Shown piece after piece: positions 13,701-20,100 of a stretch of 21,030 nucleotides of DNA. Each line of letters begins with the position of its first letter. The stretch's first letter is position 1. The notes beneath the pieces are model-generated. The model searched no databases, was not told the origin of the DNA, and worked only from the letters and a program-made list of their open reading frames with translations. The position numbers and the translations under genes were made by a program. Source of the DNA: OMOG01 sp041485845 (lineage in GTDB: Bacteria; Acidobacteriota; Terriglobia; Bryobacterales; Bryobacteraceae); the NCBI GenBank assembly GCA_041485845.1, contig JBGPKH010000072.1, forward strand, positions 1-21,030, read 5' to 3'.

Positions 13701-14470
13701 TGCGGCGCGGTATGAGCCACGGTCTGCAGTATGGCTTGGCCTACACCATGTCGAAGACCATGGCCTCCGGCACCAGTGTGTACTTTCCGGACAAATTCCG
13801 GAACTACGGACCGTCCTTCTCGGGAGCCCCTCACATTTTGGTGGCCAATTATATCTATGACCTCCCGAACCTCGGGAAACGGATGAACATGAGACCCTTG
13901 GGATGGGTGACCGATAATTGGACCATCTCCGGCATTACGGAATGGCAGAGCCACGCCATCACCGGCGTGCCCGGCATCTCGTTTACCGGAACGTCCACCA
14001 ACAACCCCTCTCCGAACCTCACGGGCTCGGCCGAAGGCGCCCGGATGAACATCGTCGGCAACCCCGAGCTTTCATCGGACAAGGTGAATTTCTACAACAC
14101 CTTCAACCCGGCTGCCTTCCTGCCTCCCACGCCGTGCAGTTTTACCAACCAGTCGCTGGCGTGTTTCGGAAATGCCGGCCCCGGCAGCCTGATGAAGATC
14201 CCGACCTGGGTCAACAACTGGGACCTGACCTTGGCCAAGAGCTTCAAGGTCAAGGAAAAATACCAGTTCATCTTCCGCGCCGAGGCGTACAACGTCTGGA
14301 ACCACACGCAGTTCAGCGGCATTAACAGCAATATCCAGTACGATCTGGGATCGTACCAGGCCTGGGTCGCCGGAACCGGCCCCCTGGTGCAGACCAACAA
14401 CCAGTTGGGCCGTTACACGTCGACGCTGGCCCCTCGCCGCATGGCGTTTACGCTGCGATTCCAGTTCTAG
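10781..14470 (+). CDS. TonB-dependent receptor, Oar-like, with carboxypeptidase-regulatory domain
   Basis: This 1229-residue outer-membrane protein starts with a Sec signal peptide (MSMTKTVKLFFTLTLLCGSAFGQ). A carboxypeptidase-regulatory-like beta domain follows at about 27-110 (GTITDPGDASIPGVQVQIRD, then GVFRATNLPPGAYTLTVKAQGF), then a TonB plug at about 125-240 (DGKQLTQLALRGRDLF, VDGITDMDTG, NYQAEYGRNSGGVVSVVTKGG). A long beta barrel ends in an aromatic residue (MAFTLRFQF), the outer-membrane insertion signal. This architecture is highly expanded in Acidobacteria and related soil bacteria and is usually linked to uptake of large or complex substrates. No substrate-specific genes lie beside it, so the ligand is unknown. 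No lesion is visible. It stands alone on its strand and converges on the cytochrome gene. Confidence 0.92.
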   Translation: MSMTKTVKLFFTLTLLCGSAFGQAVTSDLLGTITDPGDASIPGVQVQIRDQATGVTRTVVSNSEGVFRATNLPPGAYTLTVKAQGFKTYTQQEINLASSETRDLGKIQLTLGSLVEEIQVTAVATTIQTASSEKSALVDGKQLTQLALRGRDLFGYLRLLPGVTGAANNETTGTGLSGSINGAPNNYKNFTVDGITDMDTGSNGTVHYEPNLDSIAEIRVLTTNYQAEYGRNSGGVVSVVTKGGGQQFHGSAWETKRHEQFNANSFFNNYNGNPKSLYRYDVFGYAIGGPAYIPKLNPNRNKLFFFISQEYTRQRPSTTISYFNVPTTAERVGDFSKSVDQNGRLIGLLDPTTRAAIPGNVIPATLIKDSASAAYGQAMLNFLPLPNRCDLNNNAAGCYTETDPTQLTRRNYRSLFTGQYPRRNDVYRLDTNFSSKVTAWVRYINDFDRQDAEPNIGLKNSKGEISPFYTDHPNPGHGWGVGTTYSISPTVVHEFTFGKSYNTWDYYVHDPSQVDRARMANPPHWFDENDANFKNDKDLKRPTLGPGSQNYGVYVPAVSFGAPSTTQTGFSTSRPYTNWNDLYTVNDSISIVRGSHSIKAGLYYERTGKVQQSGQGSYLGSYDFSSSSAFPQDTNNGYANAYIGNFRTYSEGARIIGDFWFTGLELFVQDNWRVNRRLTVDLGLRFYHLMPQENLNLNSAAFVASTYDPAKIPRLYYPACNITIAATAACPAANQVAKDLKTGYTTFPALVNTFVPFSVGGYATEPNYTNGMQVADGKNPKLPLSIFEPPYLTPAVRIGLAWDVFGNGKTALRTGFGQFFNRGDGNQIHGMAGNPPVTLNRTIYYSPIASIPSFKNSAAVSPIGNNQLVGKQEYEQTLNMSFGIQQNVGFGTIVDTSYVGSFRRHTNQQRQANAVPIFSQFNPAYYNPWVGNLAPTASGKALSDNYFRPLAGLGGITYQNFEGTSNYNSLQVGVRRGMSHGLQYGLAYTMSKTMASGTSVYFPDKFRNYGPSFSGAPHILVANYIYDLPNLGKRMNMRPLGWVTDNWTISGITEWQSHAITGVPGISFTGTSTNNPSPNLTGSAEGARMNIVGNPELSSDKVNFYNTFNPAAFLPPTPCSFTNQSLACFGNAGPGSLMKIPTWVNNWDLTLAKSFKVKEKYQFIFRAEAYNVWNHTQFSGINSNIQYDLGSYQAWVAGTGPLVQTNNQLGRYTSTLAPRRMAFTLRFQF

Positions 14471-14478
14471 TTTTGGTG

Positions 14479-14500
14479 GGACAGGCCTCCGGGCCTGTCC
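14479..14500. repeat. 22-bp palindromic repeat after the TonB-receptor gene
   Basis: Arms ggacaggcc and ggcctgtcc flank tccg, 8 nt after the TAG stop. It matches the deoC-internal copy at 21 of 22 bases. It may act as a REP-like element or as part of the transcription end between two convergent genes. Confidence 0.75.
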
Positions 14501-14507
14501 GCCTTGC

Positions 14508-14539
14508 CGGGCCGCGGCCGCCAGGGGGCGGCCCGCTTT
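14508..14539. terminator. Candidate bidirectional terminator between convergent genes
   Basis: An 8-bp perfect stem, cgggccgc (14508-14515) with gcggcccg (14528-14535), encloses a 12-nt loop and is followed by cttt. It lies in the 68-bp gap between the stops at 14470 and 14539, next to the palindromic repeat. The short T-run makes intrinsic termination uncertain. Confidence 0.4.
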
Positions 14540-16740
14540 CACCGCCCCAGCCTCTGCAACAACTGCTGTGCGCGGGCCTTCGCCTCCGCATCCGTGCCGC
14601 CGGCCGCGATCTTCAAGTGCTCCACCGCAGCGGTGGTATCGCCCTTCCGCCCCAGTACCATCGCCAGCTCCAAGTGCGCGCCCCAGAGATCGGGTTGCAG
14701 CCGTACCGCCGTCTGCAACTCGCGCCCCGCGCCGTTCAAGTCGCCTTTGGCGGCCAACACGGACCCCATCGCCGCCAGCAGCCGCGCATAATCCAGCCGT
14801 GCCACGGCATCGTCGGGCTTCAACCGTATCGTCTGTTCAAAGTAATAACGCGCCTCGGCAAGCTCGCCACGGCTAGCCAGCAGGCGCCCGAGATTCAACT
14901 GCCACTCCGCGATACCGGGCAGAATCCGCAGGGCCGCGCGCAACTCCTTTTCCGCCGCCGCTCGATCGCCGATACCTCCCAGCAGGGACGCGAGATTGTT
15001 GTGCAACTCGGGCAATTCCGGATTCAGATTCACTCCTTTCTCCAGCGCCGCCCGCGCCTCCGCGGTCTTGTCCTCCTGCCACAAGGCCCAGCCCAACATG
15101 CCCCACGCCAGCGCATCGCCGGGCGCCAGCGCCGTGGCGCGCCGCAATGCCTCTTCCGCCTTCGCCCATTGTTTCGCCTCCGTCAGCGCGTTGCCCAGCT
15201 TGGTCAGCAGGAATGCCGAGGCGGGGGATCTCCGCGCGGCTTCCTCGAAATAGTGGATCGCATTCGCGCCATCGCCCGCCGCGAGGTACCCCTCCGCGAG
15301 ATCCGCATAGTAGCCGGCTTGCGACGGACGATGCTCTTCCAGCAGACGCCGCAGACGAGCCAGGCCATCCTTCAGATTGCTGCCGTCGCGAATTTGCGCG
15401 ACCGCCACGTCGAGCGCGTTCTTCACCGTCTCCGGAAGATGCGCCGGATAGTACAGAACCACCTCACCGCGATACTGAGTGGCGGTGGTTTCGTGCGTCT
15501 CCACCTTCTCCGCCAACAGGTCCCCTGCCGGTTTCCGCCGCTGGATGTAGTGGTCCGTCATCACCACGTGGACTTCATCGTCGGTTCTCCGCTTGGGCAT
15601 GTGGCAGCTCACGCAGGAGCCGCCTGCCGTATGCGCGCCCGACGCCGGCGTGCGCGCGACGGCCGCCCGGTGGCAATCGAGGCAAATGCCGTCGTAGTGC
15701 GCGGCCGCTTCCTTTCCGCGCGGAATGTTGTGCGGATCGTGGCACGTGATGCATTCGAGCCTCCCTTCGCTCCGCAGAAAGCACTGCGACTGGCGCAGCC
15801 GGTAAGCCGATCCCAGGTTTTCAAACCGTTCGCTCGCCCCCGGCGTACGGTCGAACGACAGACGAAAATCCACCAGCGGCTGACCCGGCAGGTACGAAAA
15901 AGGTCCGCGGCCGGCGCGCAGCATCGAAGCCGGCAGCTTGCCAGCCGTGGTGTGCAGATGGCACTGCATGCAGACCTCCATCGACCGCTCCGGCGCCAGG
16001 CGTTTCGGATTTACGATCGCCGCGCGAAGGCTCTCCGGAGTCGTGCCCGCCGTGAGCGCCAGATCGATGTGCCGCTTTCCCGGCCCGTGGCATCTTTGGC
16101 ATTCGATGCCCTCGGGCAGCGGCTGCACATACACGCGCTCCGCGCCTTCCTCTTCGTACCCCGGCGGAATCTTCGGATAGGCATTGTGGCAGAACATGCA
16201 ATCGTATCCGGCCAGACGCGTCGACCCCGGATGATCCGCGCGATCGTAGCCCGGACTCATTCCCCAGTGGCCGCCCCCCTCCGCATACCAGTGGAGCGGC
16301 AATTGCTGTAACGTGTTCCGGCTCGTCAGGTGAAGATAGGTTCGCGAATGATTGCCCGAACCCATGACGTAGTCCACGCGCTTTTCCTCGATGTTGGTTT
16401 CCGCCCCATCGAACCCAATCTGCCAGCGCCGCTGAATATAATCCCCACCGCGCTGGATCATGGCAAAGTAAGTGTCCGACGCCTTGTGATAGAACGGCTT
16501 CCCCGAGGTGAAGTTCTCCAATGTGTTCCCGGATGGCAACCGGCCGAACGATCTGCCCATGCCGGTTTTCCGGAAGTTGCCGGCAATCGCCCTGTGGCAG
16601 TTCACGCACAATGCAGGATCGGCGTAGCTGTTGGCTGCGCTCGATCCCGGTGCGGATGCCGGCATCCGCCGCACGTACGCCCACGCGGCCAGGATCGCGC
16701 ACCCCACAACCACAGCGGCAATCCCCAGACGGCGGCTCAT
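14539..16740 (-). CDS. Seven-haem cytochrome c fused to TPR domain
   Basis: The 733-residue protein has an N-terminal signal anchor (LGIAAVVVGCAILAAWAYV, about 5-23). A multihaem region with seven CxxCH motifs follows, at about residues 45 (CVNCH), 181 (CMFCH), 214 (CQRCH), 257 (CMQCH), 330 (CITCH), 353 (CLDCH) and 376 (CVSCH). Arrangements such as SCVSCHMPKRR and CITCHDPHNIPRG recall cytochrome c554 and related decahaem/octahaem proteins. From about 455 to the end it is a run of tetratricopeptide repeats (AEGYLAAGDGANAIHYFEEA, LGNALTEAKQWAKAEEALRRA, and further copies). It would sit in the periplasm, probably membrane-anchored, moving electrons and binding partners through the TPRs. The redox partner is unknown. 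It is divergent from the exported TPR gene, with 45 bp between starts. Confidence 0.88.
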   Translation of the reverse strand: MSRRLGIAAVVVGCAILAAWAYVRRMPASAPGSSAANSYADPALCVNCHRAIAGNFRKTGMGRSFGRLPSGNTLENFTSGKPFYHKASDTYFAMIQRGGDYIQRRWQIGFDGAETNIEEKRVDYVMGSGNHSRTYLHLTSRNTLQQLPLHWYAEGGGHWGMSPGYDRADHPGSTRLAGYDCMFCHNAYPKIPPGYEEEGAERVYVQPLPEGIECQRCHGPGKRHIDLALTAGTTPESLRAAIVNPKRLAPERSMEVCMQCHLHTTAGKLPASMLRAGRGPFSYLPGQPLVDFRLSFDRTPGASERFENLGSAYRLRQSQCFLRSEGRLECITCHDPHNIPRGKEAAAHYDGICLDCHRAAVARTPASGAHTAGGSCVSCHMPKRRTDDEVHVVMTDHYIQRRKPAGDLLAEKVETHETTATQYRGEVVLYYPAHLPETVKNALDVAVAQIRDGSNLKDGLARLRRLLEEHRPSQAGYYADLAEGYLAAGDGANAIHYFEEAARRSPASAFLLTKLGNALTEAKQWAKAEEALRRATALAPGDALAWGMLGWALWQEDKTAEARAALEKGVNLNPELPELHNNLASLLGGIGDRAAAEKELRAALRILPGIAEWQLNLGRLLASRGELAEARYYFEQTIRLKPDDAVARLDYARLLAAMGSVLAAKGDLNGAGRELQTAVRLQPDLWGAHLELAMVLGRKGDTTAAVEHLKIAAGGTDAEAKARAQQLLQRLGR

Positions 16741-16785
16741 CGTATTTCAGGATATGCCAGATTCGATAGAATAGCCTTGGATTCC

Positions 16786-18726
16786 ATGCGCCTGCTCGCG
16801 GCCTTATTGTTCTCCATATCGTTGGGCCAGGCCGCGGACGACCGTGCCTCGGTCCGCGACGCCCGGGCGGCGCTGGATCGCGGCGACCTCGCCTCCGCCG
16901 AACAGGAGCTCGCCGGATTGCAAGCGCACCCCGGCGACGCCGAGGCTGTCGCGATTCTGTTTCAGCTTGGCATGGCGTTCGCCAAGGCCGGCCAATTCGC
17001 CAAGGCCGAGACTTGCCTGACGCGTGCCCTGGCCGCGAATCCGGCGAATTTCAAGCTGCTCTACAATGCCGGCGTGGCGGCCTCCTACGCAGGCCATCCC
17101 GAGCGGGCCAGCGAGATGCTGGAGACGGCGCTCCGCCAACAGCCGCGGAACGTCGACGTGCTCTATAGCCTCGCCTACGTGGATCAGCCCTTGAAGCGGT
17201 GGGAGCACGCCGTCAAGCTGCTGGCGCAGGCGTCCAAACTCGCGCCCCAGCGCGCCGACATACAAAAACTGCTGGCGATTTCCACCACCGAGCTGCGCGC
17301 CTACGAGGATGCCGCCACGGCTTGGGACCGCTACCTGAAGCTCGAGCCGAATGACCATCTCGCCCGCCGCGAGCGGGGCGCCGCCGCCGTCCGTCTGGGC
17401 CAGTTCGCCCAAGGCATCGCCGACCTCGAATGGTTTCTCGCGCGGCATCCCGACGACCCGGCCGGGCATTACGAGCTGGCCCTGGCCCAAAGCGAGATCG
17501 ACCCGGCGAAGGGCTTGATCCACCTGGACAGGGCCATCGAGCTGAAGCCCGATCTGGTGGCGGCGCGTTCCGCTCGCGGCAGTCTGTACTACCGGCAGGG
17601 AAGGCCCGAGGCGGCACTCGCAGACCTGGAATTCGCAGCCGGGCTCCAGCCTGACGACCCTCTTATTCTGGATCGCCTGGGGCAAGTTTATCTGGCCTTG
17701 GACCGGCCGGCCGATGCCCTTCGCGTTCTACGCAAGGCCGCCGGGCTCTCCCCCGGCGACTCCAGGACGCAGCTTCACTTTGCCCGCGCACTAGCCGATG
17801 CGGGCCAAGAGGCCGAGTCCAAGGCGGTGATGGACCGCTTCCGTCAACTCGGCCCCGCGAACAATCGTGTGCCCGCCGGCCTGGTGGAGTATCTCAGCCT
17901 GACGCCCGAACAGCGGCTGGCCGACTACCGCGCGCGCGTCGAAAAAGCCGTGCGCGACACTCCCAGTGACGCCGCCGCGCAGTTACGTTACTTGAAGCTG
18001 TTGCTCGATGACGGAAAACCCGATCGGGCCGCCGCCGTCGCTCGCCGCATTGCCGCCTTGAAGCCTGACGCTTCCGTGCTGGCCGATGCCGGACACGCGC
18101 TCCTGGAAGCCCACCAGTATCCGCTCGCCATCGAGATGTTGGAACAGGCTGGCCGGTCCGCCGAGGTGGAGTTGGATCTGGCGATCGCGATTTTCCACAC
18201 GGCGGGCGCCGCGCAGGGCTTACGGCAGATGGATCGCGTGCCCGAATCCGGACGAACCGGCGATTATTTTCTGGCGCGCGCGCAGATGCTCGATGCCGCC
18301 GGAAGATTTGAAGACGCCGTGCCGGCGTTAGACCAGGCACTCCAGGCCGCTCCCAAACGCCCCGACCTGTACCGGCAGGCCGTATTCTTCCTCACCACGC
18401 ATGACCGCGCGGCCGAAGCGTTGCGCCTGCTGGATCGGGCGGCGCGCGTCCTGCCGCAGAATCCTGAAATCCTGCTGATGAAGGCCGCCACGCTGGAAAT
18501 CGCCCGCCACCCGGGCGATACCGACGGCCTGCTGCGCGACATTCAAAACCGTTGGCCGGAGTGGTACCCCGTTTGGGTAGCCCGCGGCGCGATTCTGGCC
18601 GCCCGAAAGCGTTCGGAAGAGGCACGCCATGCGATGGAAACAGCGGTCACGCTAGGCGCACACAGCCCCGCGAATCAGCCGCCCGATCTGAACGCCCTGC
18701 TGGCAAGACCGCTGCGTGAATGGTAG
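16786..18726 (+). CDS. Exported tetratricopeptide-repeat protein
   Basis: The 646-residue protein starts with a signal peptide (MRLLAALLFSISLGQAADD, cleavage probably after GQA). Many TPR units follow along its length, such as ALDRGDLASAEQELAGLQAH, LGMAFAKAGQFAKAETCLTRAL and LGQVYLALDRPADALRVLRKA, with typical Pro at unit ends. No enzymatic domain is visible. TPR superhelices are protein-binding scaffolds, so this is a periplasmic adaptor. The ATG at 16786 is chosen because the longer frame from 16330 would be antisense to the cytochrome gene and lacks a signal peptide. It is divergent from the cytochrome-TPR gene across 45 bp, which suggests shared control. A TAGAAT hexamer at 16767-16772 could be a -10, but no good -35 accompanies it. 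Confidence 0.85.
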   Translation: MRLLAALLFSISLGQAADDRASVRDARAALDRGDLASAEQELAGLQAHPGDAEAVAILFQLGMAFAKAGQFAKAETCLTRALAANPANFKLLYNAGVAASYAGHPERASEMLETALRQQPRNVDVLYSLAYVDQPLKRWEHAVKLLAQASKLAPQRADIQKLLAISTTELRAYEDAATAWDRYLKLEPNDHLARRERGAAAVRLGQFAQGIADLEWFLARHPDDPAGHYELALAQSEIDPAKGLIHLDRAIELKPDLVAARSARGSLYYRQGRPEAALADLEFAAGLQPDDPLILDRLGQVYLALDRPADALRVLRKAAGLSPGDSRTQLHFARALADAGQEAESKAVMDRFRQLGPANNRVPAGLVEYLSLTPEQRLADYRARVEKAVRDTPSDAAAQLRYLKLLLDDGKPDRAAAVARRIAALKPDASVLADAGHALLEAHQYPLAIEMLEQAGRSAEVELDLAIAIFHTAGAAQGLRQMDRVPESGRTGDYFLARAQMLDAAGRFEDAVPALDQALQAAPKRPDLYRQAVFFLTTHDRAAEALRLLDRAARVLPQNPEILLMKAATLEIARHPGDTDGLLRDIQNRWPEWYPVWVARGAILAARKRSEEARHAMETAVTLGAHSPANQPPDLNALLARPLREW

Positions 18727-18737
18727 GGAGCGCTCCC
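18726..18737. repeat. 12-bp perfect palindrome at the TPR-gene stop
   Basis: The sequence gggagcgctccc overlaps the last base of the TAG stop at 18724-18726. It could form a very short hairpin (4-bp stem, 4-nt loop) in the 63-bp gap between convergent genes. No T-run follows, so a terminator is only a weak possibility. Confidence 0.3.
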
Positions 18738-18789
18738 CTGCAAAGTACGGTCCGCTTCTACTTCCGCCGCAAGCCGTGCCGGTCTCCCC

Positions 18790-19395
18790 TTACCTCGCCA
18801 CTTCGATGCCGTATTCCCGCAGCAACTCCCCTGGAGGGGCATACACGCGCACAAAGTAAATGCCCCCTGGCATTCCAGGCACCGAAACTGCCGCCTTCGA
18901 ATCCCGCGGCTGCGCCGTCCCCCTCCAGACCACCGTGCCCAGCCGATCCACCATTTCCACCCGAAAGGATGGCTGCGTGGGCAACCCGGTCAGCTCCAGA
19001 CTCAGATTCAGCGCCCGCCCCGGCGGAGCCTTGGCGTCGATACCGGACCCGCGCGTGGAAACGAGGTTTACCGCGTAAGCCGGTGTCGCCGTGGCCCGGT
19101 TCCCTAACCACAGGCTGGCCAGCGCCACCAGGACAATCAAACCCGCGGCGGAAAAGAGGGGAATCAGGCGGGGAAAAAAGCGCCGGCGAGCTTCCAGGTT
19201 CCGCGAGTGGCGCAAACGCCCCCCCGCCCCTTGCATCGCCGCAACATAATCGTCGCTTTTTGTAACTTGATTTCTACAGAACTCGCAGATCAAAAGGTGC
19301 TCATCGAATGGGGCCGATTCCTCCTCGGTAATCGCCCCCATGGAATATCTCTCGATCTCGTCTCTCTCCATGTGCCGATCGGTGTTGAGCGCCAT
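18790..19395 (-). CDS. Zinc-finger anti-sigma factor (transmembrane)
   Basis: The 201-residue protein has an N-terminal anti-sigma domain with the zinc motif H-x3-C-x2-C (DEHLLICEFCRNQV), one transmembrane helix at about 87-110 (LIPLFSAAGLIVLVALASLWLG), and an extracytoplasmic ~90-residue domain rich in beta strands (ALNLSLELTGLPTQPSFRVEMV, then GGIYFVRVYAPPGELLREYGI). It should sequester the sigma factor encoded 84 bp upstream and release it on an envelope signal. The start at 19395 is set by a GGAGG site 10 nt upstream; a longer frame to 19428 would put that site inside the gene. It is last in the CHAT-sigma-anti-sigma run, separated by a spacer holding two palindromes, so it may also have its own promoter. 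Confidence 0.83.
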   Translation of the reverse strand: MALNTDRHMERDEIERYSMGAITEEESAPFDEHLLICEFCRNQVTKSDDYVAAMQGAGGRLRHSRNLEARRRFFPRLIPLFSAAGLIVLVALASLWLGNRATATPAYAVNLVSTRGSGIDAKAPPGRALNLSLELTGLPTQPSFRVEMVDRLGTVVWRGTAQPRDSKAAVSVPGMPGGIYFVRVYAPPGELLREYGIEVAR

Positions 19396-19405
19396 AAGCT
19401 TGGCA

Positions 19406-19410
19406 CCTCC
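19406..19410 (-). promoter_or_regulatory. Ribosome binding site of the anti-sigma gene
   Basis: The minus strand reads GGAGG here, 10 nt before the ATG at 19395, and decides that start. Confidence 0.6.
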
Positions 19411-19449
19411 CTGGTGAATCACACTCACTCGAGGATAAAGTGCAAGAGA

Positions 19450-19480
19450 AGTACTAGTACTCTCATAAATTTCTAGAAAT
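19450..19480. promoter_or_regulatory. Twin CTAG-centred palindromes in the sigma/anti-sigma spacer
   Basis: Two perfect 12-bp palindromes lie here: agtactagtact at 19450-19461 and atttctagaaat at 19469-19480. Both are centred on ctag, with centres 19 bp apart, about two helical turns. The first is bordered by gag/ctc that extend the symmetry with one unpaired base. The stretch is AT-rich in a GC-rich neighbourhood. The second overlaps the last base of the sigma stop codon. The layout resembles a pair of operator half-sites for a dimeric regulator, or a promoter region for the anti-sigma gene. No regulator can be named from sequence. Confidence 0.5.
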
Positions 19481-20100
19481 CAAGGCCGGGACCCGATACG
19501 CATTGCCAGCCGTCTCCTTCCCAGCTCCCCGAACCGGGCTTTCGCGCGAGATTTGATCAGCCGAAACTGCGTTTCCGTCAGTTCCATGTCATGGCAGATC
19601 TCCGCCGGCGTCTGCTCCCGCAGATAGAATCGGATCAGCACTTCCCGTTCCCGCTTGTGCAGGCTGCCCAGGATGCGCATCGCCAGCTTCAGGTTCTGCT
19701 CTTCAATGATACGCCGTTCCGGATTCGGATGGTAGTCGGTCAGGGCCACGCCGAAGTCCAGGTCCGTCTGGTTGCGGCGCGCCTGAACCACCTGGTTGAT
19801 GTGCGCGGCCACCTGCCGCCGCACGATCGTGCGCACGTACCCCATTAAACGCTCCGGCTCGCGCAGATCGCCATTCTGAATCGACTTGGTAATGATCAGG
19901 AAAATATCGTGTACCTTGTCGTCCAGATCCTGTGGTCCAAGCTGCCGGCACAGAAAGAATCGGATGCCTTTGGAGAACACGCTATACAGATCCTCCATTC
20001 CGGAGGGTTCGCCGCTGCGGATACGCTCCACGAGGTTCGGCCATCCCGGATCCAACGGATCCGCGCTGTTGTCCACTTCCGTCCCGCTTTCAAAGTTCAT
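19480..20100 (-). CDS. ECF-type RNA polymerase sigma factor
   Basis: The 206-residue protein has the two-domain layout of extracytoplasmic-function sigma factors. Region 2 is at about 22-100 (LVERIRSGEPSGMEDLYSVF, DLDDKVHDIFLIITKSI, RLMGYVRTIVRRQVAAHI). Region 4 is at about 128-195 (LHKREREVLIRFYLREQTPAEI, then LTETQFRLIKSRAKARF), with the helix-turn-helix for the -35 element. There is no region 3, as expected. The ATG overlaps the CHAT gene stop (ATGA), so the two are translationally coupled. A GGGA upstream inside the CHAT 3' end may serve as ribosome binding site. Its activity is probably held by the downstream zinc-finger anti-sigma factor. No target promoter can be assigned without transcript data. 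Confidence 0.88.
   Translation of the reverse strand: MNFESGTEVDNSADPLDPGWPNLVERIRSGEPSGMEDLYSVFSKGIRFFLCRQLGPQDLDDKVHDIFLIITKSIQNGDLREPERLMGYVRTIVRRQVAAHINQVVQARRNQTDLDFGVALTDYHPNPERRIIEEQNLKLAMRILGSLHKREREVLIRFYLREQTPAEICHDMELTETQFRLIKSRAKARFGELGRRRLAMRIGSRP

Noticed and set aside
14473..16311. A 612-codon plus-strand open frame across the cytochrome gene
   Set aside because: It is antisense to seven CxxCH motifs and a TPR array that are clearly real on the other strand.
16330..16785. A 152-codon N-terminal extension of the exported TPR protein
   Set aside because: It would overlap the cytochrome gene antisense and would bury an obvious signal peptide that begins at 16786.
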